From NCBI GenBank assembly GCA_029257385.1, contig JARIBS010000002.1:1-58457 (forward strand): 58,457 nt of DNA. The letters run 5' to 3'. The position numbers were made by a program, and so were the translations under genes. Below are positions 27,679 to 36,235 of this stretch, piece after piece. The notes beneath the pieces were generated by a model. The model searched no databases. It was given only the letters and a program-made list of their open reading frames with translations, and was not told where the DNA came from. The DNA is from Thiorhodococcus sp. (GTDB taxonomy: Bacteria > Pseudomonadota > Gammaproteobacteria > Chromatiales > Chromatiaceae). Numbering within the stretch: position 1 is the stretch's first letter; every line of letters starts with the position of its first letter.

Positions 27679-28979
27679 GCAGCGAAGTGCGCGTACCCGA
27701 GCTACCAGAATCCGTCTCCGACGCCACGGTTCTGAGCTGGCATATCCAGCCTGGCGAGGCTATCAAAAAAGGCGACAACCTCGTCGAGCTGGAAACCGAC
27801 AAGGTCATTCTGGAAGTGCCGGCGCCGATGGATGGCGTGCTCGGCGAGATCCGCTCCAAAGAAGGCGATGTGGTCCAGGCCGAGGAGATTTTGGCGCTGA
27901 TTGAGGCCGGTGCCGCGCCCGCGCGGGCCGCCAGCCAGCCCAAGAAGCAGTCGACGCCCGCCGAGAAACCCGCCAAAGCGGCGCGACAAGCGACAAGCGG
28001 CAACACCAAGTCCGCCAAGACGCCCGACGCAGCGCCCCTGGTGACGCCTTCGGCACGGCGTCTCGTCAGCGAGATGCAGCTCGACGCGCACGAGATCCCG
28101 GGCAGTGGGCGGGATGGACGTATCCAGAAAAGCGACGTGCTCGCCTATCTCGACGCGCGCGAAGCGGCTGCCGAGGCGGATGATGTCTCGCCAGCGGTCG
28201 GCGACGCGCATGTCTTGCCAGCCGACGTCGAGACGCTGATCACCGCCCAACCCATCGCGCGGCTCAGCGGTGAGGCTGGGCGCCCCGAGCAGCGCGTGCC
28301 CATGACGCGTCTACGCGCGCGGATCGCCGAGCGTCTGGTCCAGGCTCAACAGCATGCCGCGATGCTGACCACCTTCAACGAGGTCGACCTCACGGCGATT
28401 ATGGCGCTGCGTGAGACCTACAAAGCGCGTTTCGAGCAACGCCATGGTGTGCGTCTGGGCTTTATGTCGTTCTTCATCAAGGCTGCGATCGAGGCCCTGC
28501 AGCGGTTTCCGGTCGTCAACGCTTCGGTGGACGACACCGACATCATCTACCATGGCTATTACGACATCGGCATCGCCGTCAGCTCTCCACGCGGCCTGGT
28601 GGTTCCCATCCTGCGCAACTGCGATCAGCTCAGCATGGCCGACATCGAGAAGGGCGTCGCTGAGTTCGGCGCCAAGGCCAAGGATGGTAGCCTCAGCTAC
28701 GAAGAGCTCACCGGCGGAACCTTCTCCATCACCAACGGCGGTGTATTCGGCTCACTGCTCTCCACGCCGATCCTCAATCCGCCGCAGAGCGCCATTCTCG
28801 GCATGCACCAGATCCAGGAGCGCCCCGTCGTCGTCGATGGTCAGATCATCGCCGCGCCCATGATGTATCTGGCGCTGACCTACGACCACCGTATCGTCGA
28901 CGGTCGTGAAGCGGTGCAGTTTCTGGTCGCGATCAAAGAATCGCTGGAAGATCCCTCACGGCTGTTGCTGCGAGTCTGA
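27675..28979 (+). CDS. sucB: 2-oxoglutarate dehydrogenase E2 (dihydrolipoyl succinyltransferase)
   Basis: This E2 core has 434 residues. The lipoyl domain has lipoylated lysine 43 in LETDKVIL. An Ala/Pro/Lys linker follows (about 80-120), then the peripheral subunit-binding domain with [14 protein letters not shown] and [15 protein letters not shown]. The catalytic domain ends with [15 protein letters not shown], which holds the active-site His and Asp. Translation is coupled to sucA. A strong terminator follows 28 bp downstream. Confidence 0.97.
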   Translation: MSSEVRVPELPESVSDATVLSWHIQPGEAIKKGDNLVELETDKVILEVPAPMDGVLGEIRSKEGDVVQAEEILALIEAGAAPARAASQPKKQSTPAEKPAKAARQATSGNTKSAKTPDAAPLVTPSARRLVSEMQLDAHEIPGSGRDGRIQKSDVLAYLDAREAAAEADDVSPAVGDAHVLPADVETLITAQPIARLSGEAGRPEQRVPMTRLRARIAERLVQAQQHAAMLTTFNEVDLTAIMALRETYKARFEQRHGVRLGFMSFFIKAAIEALQRFPVVNASVDDTDIIYHGYYDIGIAVSSPRGLVVPILRNCDQLSMADIEKGVAEFGAKAKDGSLSYEELTGGTFSITNGGVFGSLLSTPILNPPQSAILGMHQIQERPVVVDGQIIAAPMMYLALTYDHRIVDGREAVQFLVAIKESLEDPSRLLLRV

Positions 28980-29006
28980 ACGATCACGCCAGCATCATAG
29001 GCTGAT

Positions 29007-29034
29007 CCGGGTGCACATTGCTGCACCCGGTTTT
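29007..29034 (+). terminator. intrinsic terminator after sucAB
   Basis: The 9-bp perfect stem CCGGGTGCA/TGCACCCGG has a 6-base loop and is followed directly by TTTT. It lies just past sucB and before the convergent patatin gene's stop. Confidence 0.88.
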
Positions 29035-29041
29035 GAGCCCA

Positions 29042-31291
29042 TCAAGGCCGTCCGATCACGATATAGATTGTGCTGTCTCCATCGCCCGACAGTCCCACGC
29101 CAAGATAGGCCGGACCGATCCAGGTATCCGAGCCGAAGAAGACACTGCCACCGTAGCGGGTCTCTTCCGAACTTAGGAGGGCATCTGCCCGATCATTGCC
29201 GGCGGCGGTGATCACGCCATCCGAAAGCCACCCGCCTTCCAAGGATGCGCCCAGATAGAGCCCGCGCCCGATCGGCGGCGGTAGCGATGCGATCTGGCGG
29301 TAGTACGACACCCCCGCGAAGGCCATATCGTTGCCACGGAACTGTTCGTTGGCATAGCCCGAAAGCTTGAGGAAACCGCCGAGGGGAAACTGATCGTAGT
29401 AGGGCATTTTGGCACCGAAACTCGAGCCGCCCCTGATGTTCGCGGCAATGGTGTTGAGACCCACGCTGTGCGCCACAGTCATGTCGAACTTGGTGCGGGT
29501 GTAATCGACATCCGCGCCCATGGCGTTGAGCGGACTGAGCGCTTCCAGTTTGAACTGCAGCCCCGAGCGCGGCATGCCCGCGCTATCGAGCGTGTCGTAG
29601 AAGATCCGCCCGCGTAGCCCGGAGTCCGTACTGCTGCCTTCGGGAAGCTGCGCCGAGCCGGTGTCGAGGGTAACATCCGTCTGGCCGTAATAGGCACCGA
29701 CGCGCATCTCGACGGCGCGGATGGTGGTGCCCAGGTCCGCGCCGATGCGGGTGCGCGTCACATCGTAACGCGCAACACGCTGCTCTTTCACGAAGACACT
29801 GTCGGGACTACGCCCGACGTCCAGATAAGGCGCAACAAATAGTGCCCGATCCAGGCTCAGGGGTTGGAAGAGCTCGGTTTGGAAGCTCGGGGAATTGCCC
29901 AGCGTCAGCGCCGAGCTCCACTCCGCCCCGAGCCGGTTGATCCAGGTTTGATTGTAGGTGGTGCGCAAACCGAAACGACTGTCGCCCTTGTTGTCGGTCG
30001 ACAACCCCAACCCGAACCCCAGATAGCCCGGTCCCCAGGCTTTTTCAACCGCGTCGACGATGAGCAGATCCGCGCCATCCTCGCGTGGTTTGAAGCGATA
30101 ACTGATCCGCTCGAAATCGCCGCGGCCATAGACGGTCTGGATGTCATCGACCAAGCGCTCGCGCTCCAACGGCTGATCTTCTTGCTCCGTCACCAGCGTA
30201 TCGAAGACCTCTGGGTTGACCCGCTCCAGGCCCGCGATCCGCACCTCCCCGACGCGCTGGACCGGCTTGCCCGGACCGAAGCGCGCGTTTCTCCAGCGCG
30301 CGTATTGCACCTCGTTCAGGCTCAAATGCGCGAGCTGGGGCGCGGCCTTGCGGGCTGCCGCCTCCCCGCTGGCGATCGCCTCCGGGGCGCGGGCGAACTG
30401 CGCAGAGCCGATATCGCCGAGATTGGGGACAATCAGCACGTCGCGTCTGAGATCAATCTGCTGGAGCGAGATCTGAACGTTCTGCTCGGTCAGGATCGCG
30501 ATCATCTGGCCAGTGACGCCGACGATGGAGCCGAGCTGCTCGCGAGGGAGATATCCAGACCCTAGATTGACCGCGATGATGACGTCCACGCCCATCGAGC
30601 GGGCGACATCGATGGGCAGGTTGCGCACCAGGCCGCCATCGACGTAGAGGTGATCGTCCCACTCCATCGGCGCGAACAACCCCGGCACCGACATGCTCGC
30701 ACGCATCGCCACCGGGAGCGGTCCGCGTTCGAAGACCTTCATCTCGCCGTTCTCCAGATCGGTCGCGACGGCGCGAAACGGGATTGGCAGGGCGTCGAAG
30801 TCCTGGACCGTTTCCACGCCCTTGACCAGATCATTGAAGAACAACTGCACCTTCTGACCCGAGATGGCGCCCTTGGGCAGACTCACCTTGCCGTCGCGCA
30901 CACCGAGCGAGAAGTTCCAGGTCGGGTTCGCGGTGGCGTCCTTGCGCCGGGCCGGCCAGGTCTTGCGCAGTGGATCGTCGTCGAAGAGCGAATCCCAATC
31001 CACGCTGGTCACCCGTTCCTCAAGCTCCAGCGCCGACAGGCCTGCCGCATAGCCGCCACCCACCAGGGAGCCCATGCTGGTTCCCACGATGACATCGACA
31101 GGGATGCGCAACTCTTCCAGGACCTTGAGCACACCGATATGGGCCGCGCCGCGCGCCCCGCCCCCGCTGAGCACCAGACCGATACGCGGACGCTCGCCTC
31201 CAGCACCCGACGCATCGGCGAGCGTCGTCAGTGGTCCGAGCGTCATAACTAGCGCACACAGCGCGATGAGGGCGAACAGAGAGCGTTTCAT
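29042..31291 (-). CDS. patatin-like phospholipase fused to POTRA and beta-barrel (PlpD-like, type Vd)
   Basis: This secreted or surface lipase/outer-membrane protein has 749 residues. Order: signal peptide (about 1-26); patatin domain with oxyanion GGGARG, nucleophile GTSMGS and catalytic DGGL; one POTRA-like domain (VRIAGLERVNPEVFDTLV...); and a C-terminal Omp85-type barrel ending GDGDSTIYIVIGRP. This is the type Vd autotransporter layout. The usual terminal aromatic residue for BAM recognition is replaced by proline. ATG 31291 is chosen, with GAGG upstream, over TTG 31312. It lies 145 bp downstream of the polyene-like operon. Confidence 0.9.
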   Translation of the reverse strand: MKRSLFALIALCALVMTLGPLTTLADASGAGGERPRIGLVLSGGGARGAAHIGVLKVLEELRIPVDVIVGTSMGSLVGGGYAAGLSALELEERVTSVDWDSLFDDDPLRKTWPARRKDATANPTWNFSLGVRDGKVSLPKGAISGQKVQLFFNDLVKGVETVQDFDALPIPFRAVATDLENGEMKVFERGPLPVAMRASMSVPGLFAPMEWDDHLYVDGGLVRNLPIDVARSMGVDVIIAVNLGSGYLPREQLGSIVGVTGQMIAILTEQNVQISLQQIDLRRDVLIVPNLGDIGSAQFARAPEAIASGEAAARKAAPQLAHLSLNEVQYARWRNARFGPGKPVQRVGEVRIAGLERVNPEVFDTLVTEQEDQPLERERLVDDIQTVYGRGDFERISYRFKPREDGADLLIVDAVEKAWGPGYLGFGLGLSTDNKGDSRFGLRTTYNQTWINRLGAEWSSALTLGNSPSFQTELFQPLSLDRALFVAPYLDVGRSPDSVFVKEQRVARYDVTRTRIGADLGTTIRAVEMRVGAYYGQTDVTLDTGSAQLPEGSSTDSGLRGRIFYDTLDSAGMPRSGLQFKLEALSPLNAMGADVDYTRTKFDMTVAHSVGLNTIAANIRGGSSFGAKMPYYDQFPLGGFLKLSGYANEQFRGNDMAFAGVSYYRQIASLPPPIGRGLYLGASLEGGWLSDGVITAAGNDRADALLSSEETRYGGSVFFGSDTWIGPAYLGVGLSGDGDSTIYIVIGRP

Positions 31292-31436
31292 GCGAAACCT
31301 CGTCAGTGGCAAACGATTGAGCGGAATTCTGGCAAATCCGCCGACTGGCGCGCAGTCTATGGGACGCCCTAGGCGTTCGGAAAGCGGAGTCGAGCACGCC
31401 GCCGCATTGGCGGTCAGCCGCCCCGCTCACCGCGCA

Positions 31437-32186
31437 TCAGATCATGCCGCCATTGACGCCGATGATCTGTCCGCTGACATAGGAGGCCGCCTCGGAGGCA
31501 AGGAAAGCGACCACATCGGCGATTTCCTCCGGTCGCCCGGCGCGTTTCATGGGCACCAGCCGGGCGATCGCCTCGGGCGGGAAATGCGCCGCGCTCATCG
31601 CGGTCGCGACAATACCGGGTGCCACAGCGTTGACGGTGATCCCGCGTCCAGCGAGTTCCAGCGACAGCGAGCGCGTGGCCGAATGCACCGCCCCCTTGGC
31701 TGCGGAGTAATTCACCTGGCCGCGATTGCCGGTGATGGCGGAGACCGAGGTCACGGAGATGATGCGCCCCCAGCGGGTGCGGATCATGGGCAGGGTGAGC
31801 GGTTGGGTGATGTTGAAGAAGCCGTTCAGACTCACATCCAGCACCCGCGCCCATTGCTCGGCGCGCATGCCGGGAAAAACGGCGTCATCGTGGATACCGG
31901 CATTGTTGACGAGGATCTGCACCGGGCGTTCCGCAACGATGGTCTCCAACGCATCGCGGCAACGCTCCCTGTCAGTCACATCCAGGATCAGCGCCCGCGC
32001 CAGACCGCCCGAGGCGTTGATCTCATCGACGAGCGTCTGCACGCGCTCAGCTCCGAGATGACCATGGACGATAATCTCGTGTCCATCAGCAGCGAGTCGG
32101 CGACAGATGGCGGTGCCAATCCCACCGCTCGCGCCGGTGACCAGGGCCAGTCTACGCATCGGCTTATCGGGTGAATCGCGGCTCAT
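31437..32186 (-). CDS. 3-oxoacyl-ACP reductase (FabG-like), polyene operon
   Basis: This NADPH-dependent SDR has 249 residues. It has cofactor motif TGASGGIG near residue 18, NNAGIHDD and the catalytic S-Y-K set in SVTSVSAITG and YSAAKGAV. The C-terminus SGQIIGVNGGMI is typical of FabG. It is the last gene of an eight-gene leftward operon and overlaps the dehydratase gene by four bases. In aryl polyene pathways this position corresponds to the ketoreductase (ApeQ-like) acting on ACP-bound polyene intermediates. That assignment rests on context. Confidence 0.88.
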   Translation of the reverse strand: MSRDSPDKPMRRLALVTGASGGIGTAICRRLAADGHEIIVHGHLGAERVQTLVDEINASGGLARALILDVTDRERCRDALETIVAERPVQILVNNAGIHDDAVFPGMRAEQWARVLDVSLNGFFNITQPLTLPMIRTRWGRIISVTSVSAITGNRGQVNYSAAKGAVHSATRSLSLELAGRGITVNAVAPGIVATAMSAAHFPPEAIARLVPMKRAGRPEEIADVVAFLASEAASYVSGQIIGVNGGMI

Positions 32187-32599
32187 GTCGGATCAAGCAC
32201 GATGGTGAGCCGACCCTGCATCAGCCGACGGCCCTCGCACTGTAGCTCGAAGCCATAGAGCAGTGCCGCCGCATCCCCGCCCAGGCGTGTCACCGCAACC
32301 CGCAGCGCACCCTGAACCTGATCGAGCCAGGCGCACTCGCACACCAGATTGCGCACGCTGCCAAGCATGCCCGGCGCGGCGCCCACGCCTAGCAGGGCGC
32401 CGTGAATGGCCACCGCCTGCGCGGCATACTCGATTCCCGCCAGCGCGCCAAGTCGGCCATCGGCCCGCAGCGGATTGTCGGGTTGGAGATGGCTCCAGGC
32501 GATGCAGCAGAGATGTTCTTCGTCCCAGGACTCAACTGAGTCGTTCAGACACATGGCGCCCTGGTGCGGGATATGCGCGAGTATCCAGGCACGGTTCAT
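32183..32599 (-). CDS. hotdog-fold 3-hydroxyacyl-ACP dehydratase (ApeP/ApeI-like)
   Basis: This 138-residue protein begins MNRAWILAHIPHQGAMCLND. The IPHQGAM segment carries the catalytic histidine, and LAGIEYAAQAVAIHG carries the acidic residue on the hotdog helix. It matches the ApeI/ApeP-type dehydratases of aryl polyene synthesis. The longer frame upstream lies inside the previous gene. Start and stop overlap both neighbours by four bases, so it is fully coupled. E. coli uses an ApeI/ApeP pair, and only one dehydratase is visible here. Confidence 0.8.
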   Translation of the reverse strand: MNRAWILAHIPHQGAMCLNDSVESWDEEHLCCIAWSHLQPDNPLRADGRLGALAGIEYAAQAVAIHGALLGVGAAPGMLGSVRNLVCECAWLDQVQGALRVAVTRLGGDAAALLYGFELQCEGRRLMQGRLTIVLDPT

Positions 32600-33402
32600 G
32601 GCTCCACCCCGATCAGGAGCGTCTGAGCATTGCACGCCTCCAAAGCAACGCTGCGACGCTCACCGCGCGCGAGCGGCTCCAGCAAGGGCAGCGCGCGCGC
32701 GGCCGGCACCGTGCGGCGCAGGTCTTCGAGCACCGCGTCGGCGAGCCGGTCCGCTGGTGCATCATCAAGCCCGCCGAGCACCAGTCGTGGCCCCTGGTCG
32801 CTATCGGCCACCCTGAGCAGCAACGCCACCGCGAAGGCCGGACCCAGTGGGCGGCACTCGGCCAATGGCGAGGGATAGGGATGATCGTAGGCGATCAGCA
32901 GCACGGGACGCCGGTCAGCGGCCAGGAGTGCGAAGCACTCCATCAGTCCGAGCGCGAAGGTGCCATCGAAGGCCGACAGTACGCTGGAGCCGGTCTGAGC
33001 GCCGGTGGCGATCCCCCAGTAGCCGGAGGCGGCGTTGTTGACCGAGTTGTGAAAGCGGATCGGCGAAATAAGACGGTCCTCGCCAGCGAGCAGCTCGCAG
33101 ATGGCGTGACAGTTCTCACCGTCACCGCCCGAGGAGGCGAACACTGTTGCTGGCTCGGCCGGATCGATCCCGGCATCCCGGCAAGCGGCGAAACCGGCCG
33201 CGAGCGCGAGTTTCACGACCTTGCCGACTCGGCGACGCTCGGCGCCGGGCAACCCCTCCGGCATCGGAATCCGGGTCTCGGCCAGGGGTTGTCCGGTCCC
33301 GGCCAGGAGGCGCTCGCGCATTCCGGCCCAATCGTCCACCCCCGGACCCACGACCGCGATCCCCGCCACGTGTGCGGCAAGCGGGCAGCTCTTGTCATTC
33401 AT
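32596..33402 (-). CDS. beta-ketoacyl synthase-like chain-length factor
   Basis: This 268-residue truncated thiolase-fold protein is of the ketoacyl-synt_2 type. It has VGKVVKLALAAGFAACRDAGI, SPIRFHNSVNNAASGYWGIATG and SVLSAFDGTFALGLMECFALL. The position equivalent to the ketosynthase active-site cysteine is not Cys, so it is likely a non-catalytic partner that sets product length (ApeC-like) and dimerises with the ketosynthase encoded just upstream. The start overlaps that gene by eight bases. Confidence 0.8.
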   Translation of the reverse strand: MNDKSCPLAAHVAGIAVVGPGVDDWAGMRERLLAGTGQPLAETRIPMPEGLPGAERRRVGKVVKLALAAGFAACRDAGIDPAEPATVFASSGGDGENCHAICELLAGEDRLISPIRFHNSVNNAASGYWGIATGAQTGSSVLSAFDGTFALGLMECFALLAADRRPVLLIAYDHPYPSPLAECRPLGPAFAVALLLRVADSDQGPRLVLGGLDDAPADRLADAVLEDLRRTVPAARALPLLEPLARGERRSVALEACNAQTLLIGVEP

Positions 33403-34597
33403 CGGCGTCCTCCTCCGAGCCGGACCGCGAAAAGATCAGACTGCAATTGGTCCCGCCGAACCCGAAGGCGTTGCTGAGGGCATGGCGCAGCGGCGCGCGG
33501 CGCGTCTCGAGTGCAAGTCCGATGCGGATTTCCGGATCCGGTTCTTGCGTCCCGATGCAGCCTGGAATCAGACCATCCTGAAGCGCCAGCAGACAGAGCG
33601 CGGCCTCCACCCCGCCCGCAGCGCCCAGCGTGTGCCCGGTCGCGCCCTTCGTCGAGCTGACCGGCGTCCCCGCCCCGAACAGCTCTGCCACCGCGCGACC
33701 CTCGGCCAGATCGTTGGCCGGGGTCGCGGTGCCGTGCAGGTTGATATAGTCGATCTCGGCTGGACGCAGACCGGCACGCTCAAGCGCCGCGCCCATCGCC
33801 TGTCCCGCGCCCCGTCCATCCGGGTGCGGGGATGACATATGGTGGGCATCGCTCGACTCGCCGTATCCGCCGAGCCAGAGCGCGCCCGCCCCGTCGCGCT
33901 CCAGGAGCGCGAATGCGCCGGCCTCGCCGATCGACAGGCCGTCGCGGCGACGGTCGCAGGGCCGGCACGGGCCATTTGCGAGCACCTCGAGTGAATTGAA
34001 GCCGTAGAGCGTCGTCAGGCACAGTGTATCGACCCCGCCGACCACCGCCGCGTCGATCAGACCGCAGGCGATCTGGCGGGCCGCGCTGGCAAACGCCTTG
34101 GCGCTCGATGAGCAGGCAGTCGAGATCACCGCACAGGGTCCGCTGGTTCCAAGCGAACGGCTCACGTATTCGGCAAGCGAGGAGATGCTGTTGCTCGAGC
34201 GATAGTCGAACCAAGACGGCAAAGCGCCAGTGGCAGGGTCGCGCTGGCGATAGGCAAACTCGGTGTCGAGGATGCCCGAGGTGCTGGTGCCGAGCAGGAC
34301 CGCGACACGCCGGGCGCCATAACGGGCCACCGCCGCGCGGGCGGCTTCACGGAAGCCGTCCTGGGCGAGTGCCAGGTCGGCGAGACGGTTATTTCGGCAG
34401 TGCTGGGAGACAGCGTCAGCGGTGGGGAGCGGCGCATTCAACCCCGCCACACTGCCGATCCAGGTGTCGAGATCGACGTCCTCGAAGTCGCAGGGAGAAA
34501 GCCCGCTGCGCCCGGCGATCAACGCCTCACGGTGGGCGTCAATGCCACGACCGAGACACGTGGTCAGAGTGAACTGGGTAACAGCGATCCGATTCAA
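33395..34597 (-). CDS. beta-ketoacyl-ACP synthase II-like (polyene elongation)
   Basis: This FabF-type ketosynthase has about 400 residues. The catalytic triad is visible: Cys in AVISTACSSSAKAF, His in NLHGTATPANDLAEG and His with Lys in STKGATGHTLGAAGG. It ends NAFGFGGTNCSLIFSR. I chose TTG 34597 (MNRIAVTQFT) because AAGGA lies seven bases upstream and family members start here. The open frame extends 18 codons further. It is the active half of the likely KS/CLF pair. Confidence 0.88.
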   Translation of the reverse strand: MNRIAVTQFTLTTCLGRGIDAHREALIAGRSGLSPCDFEDVDLDTWIGSVAGLNAPLPTADAVSQHCRNNRLADLALAQDGFREAARAAVARYGARRVAVLLGTSTSGILDTEFAYRQRDPATGALPSWFDYRSSNSISSLAEYVSRSLGTSGPCAVISTACSSSAKAFASAARQIACGLIDAAVVGGVDTLCLTTLYGFNSLEVLANGPCRPCDRRRDGLSIGEAGAFALLERDGAGALWLGGYGESSDAHHMSSPHPDGRGAGQAMGAALERAGLRPAEIDYINLHGTATPANDLAEGRAVAELFGAGTPVSSTKGATGHTLGAAGGVEAALCLLALQDGLIPGCIGTQEPDPEIRIGLALETRRAPLRHALSNAFGFGGTNCSLIFSRSGSEEDADE

Positions 34598-34678
34598 GAC
34601 AATATCCTTACTGCTGGGCACTGAGTTGCGTTTCGATGAGACGTTGAACACCGAGCATGCCCGTGACCAGCACGCATG

Positions 34679-35389
34679 TCACCCGGTGCGCGCAATCAGC
34701 AGATGATTGGCGAAGGGCGTGCCGGCACTCATGGGCCGCGCATGCGCCTGGAAGCCGCGATCGGCAAGCTCCGCCTCCCAGGCCGAGAGCGAGCGGCAGT
34801 GCAGCCGCCCCAAGCGTTGCCCGCGCAGGCGGATAACCAGCGAGTCGACGGCCAGACTGGTCCTGAAGCGCCAGCCCGCGTCTGCGTCCCCGACCCGCAG
34901 GAGCAGTCGCCCGCCCGGCTCCAGACAGGCGCGAACCCGTTCCAACACCGCGCCCTGATCCCGGGGTGTGATGTAGTGCAGCACGTCGAGGATCACAACC
35001 GCGTTTGCCCGACCAAAAGCGACAGCGCGAATATCGCCCTGTTCGACTCGGATGTCAGCCGGTAAAGCACGCTGGGCACGCGCCACGTCTCGCCCCTGCA
35101 ATTCGATCCCGCGATAACCGACGAGTCGCGGTGGCGCAGGCCAGTCTGGTGGCCAATCGCCGCGCGCATGAAAACAGCCAGCAGTGTGCAGCCAGTTGGC
35201 CAGCAGTCCTTCGCCACAGCCGAGATCAAGGATGCTTGCCGAGGCCGGCAGAAGCCGCTCGCCCAGCATCGCCATGAAGATGGGATCGCCGCCGAGCTTG
35301 CCGCGTGCAAAGTGCCAAGCGTAGCGTCCCGCGCTGCGGTAAGGCACGGCTGCGGCGTTGACCAGGCGTCGCTTGAGATCGGCGATCAT
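34679..35389 (-). CDS. class I SAM-dependent methyltransferase
   Basis: This 236-residue protein has the SAM-binding glycine motif ASILDLGCGEGLLANWL near residue 52 and NAVVILDVLHYITP as the acidic loop/motif II region. It overlaps the deacetylase gene by four bases. In polyene-type clusters such enzymes may methylate the aryl head group, although the substrate is unknown. An 81-bp gap separates it from the ketosynthase, the largest gap within the operon. Confidence 0.82.
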   Translation of the reverse strand: MIADLKRRLVNAAAVPYRSAGRYAWHFARGKLGGDPIFMAMLGERLLPASASILDLGCGEGLLANWLHTAGCFHARGDWPPDWPAPPRLVGYRGIELQGRDVARAQRALPADIRVEQGDIRAVAFGRANAVVILDVLHYITPRDQGAVLERVRACLEPGGRLLLRVGDADAGWRFRTSLAVDSLVIRLRGQRLGRLHCRSLSAWEAELADRGFQAHARPMSAGTPFANHLLIARTG

Positions 35390-36231
35390 CGAGCGGCCTC
35401 GCGCAGGGTAATGGCCGAGAGACCGGCCGTCTGCAGACGCTCGATGATGGCTGGCAGGACCTCCAGGATCACCGCCCGGCCTTGGGCGGTCCGGGCCGCG
35501 TTGCCCTCGTGCAGCAACAGGATCGCCCCTGGGATCAGTCCGCGCTCCAGACGCGCCAGCACCCGTCGCGGATCACCCTCCCGAGTATCGAAACCGCGCC
35601 GTGTCCAGCTCACCAGCCGCAGCCCGCGCCGCGCCAGTAGTGGCTCCAGAAAGGGATTGCGCAGACCCGCCGGGGCGCGGAAAAAACCGGGCGTCGTGCC
35701 CGTCAGCTCGGTCAACAGGCGCTGCGCGGCATCCAGATCGGCCAGCATGCGCCAGGGACCGAGCAAGGAGAAATCATGACGATGTGTATAGGAGTGATTC
35801 TCCACGGCATGACCGGCAGCGACGATCTCGGCGATCAGCTCGGGATGCGCCCGCGCCCGCTCGCCGATACAGAAGAAAGTCGCCCGGATGGCATATCGGT
35901 TCAGGATTGCCAGTACCGCCGGGGTGACCTCGGGATCAGGGCCGTCGTCGATGGTGAGCGCGACCTGACGCCGCTCGCGCGCCGTCTCGGGCAGTGTGCG
36001 CCAGTTCTCGCCCAGCCAGGTCGAGCGCGGCCAGAGTCCGGCGATCGTCAGGGCCGCGTGATTGAGCAGGATCGCCCCGATCCACCAGGGCCAGAGCGCC
36101 GGAAAAGCCAGCCAGGCCAGTGCCGCCAGGATATGCACAAGCAGGCTCGCCCAGATGAACGCCGAGGGTCGCCAGCGATCAGGGGTTCGCATGCGTGCAG
36201 CCGGGTCGATGGATCGTGTGGCGTCGCTCAC
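35386..36231 (-). CDS. polysaccharide deacetylase (NodB domain), membrane-anchored
   Basis: This 281-residue protein has two N-terminal hydrophobic segments (IWASLLVHILAALAWLAF and WIGAILLNHAALTIAG). A NodB homology domain follows, with TIDDGPDPEVTP (catalytic and metal Asp), ATFFCIGERA and ENHSYTHRHDF (metal histidines). It could deacetylate a sugar or N-acyl group in the periplasm or at the membrane. GTG 36231 lies four bases after the MMPL stop and is chosen for coupling. ATG 36192 (MRTPDRW) is an alternative. Confidence 0.8.
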   Translation of the reverse strand: MSDATRSIDPAARMRTPDRWRPSAFIWASLLVHILAALAWLAFPALWPWWIGAILLNHAALTIAGLWPRSTWLGENWRTLPETARERRQVALTIDDGPDPEVTPAVLAILNRYAIRATFFCIGERARAHPELIAEIVAAGHAVENHSYTHRHDFSLLGPWRMLADLDAAQRLLTELTGTTPGFFRAPAGLRNPFLEPLLARRGLRLVSWTRRGFDTREGDPRRVLARLERGLIPGAILLLHEGNAARTAQGRAVILEVLPAIIERLQTAGLSAITLREAAR

Positions 36232-36235
36232 CGTG

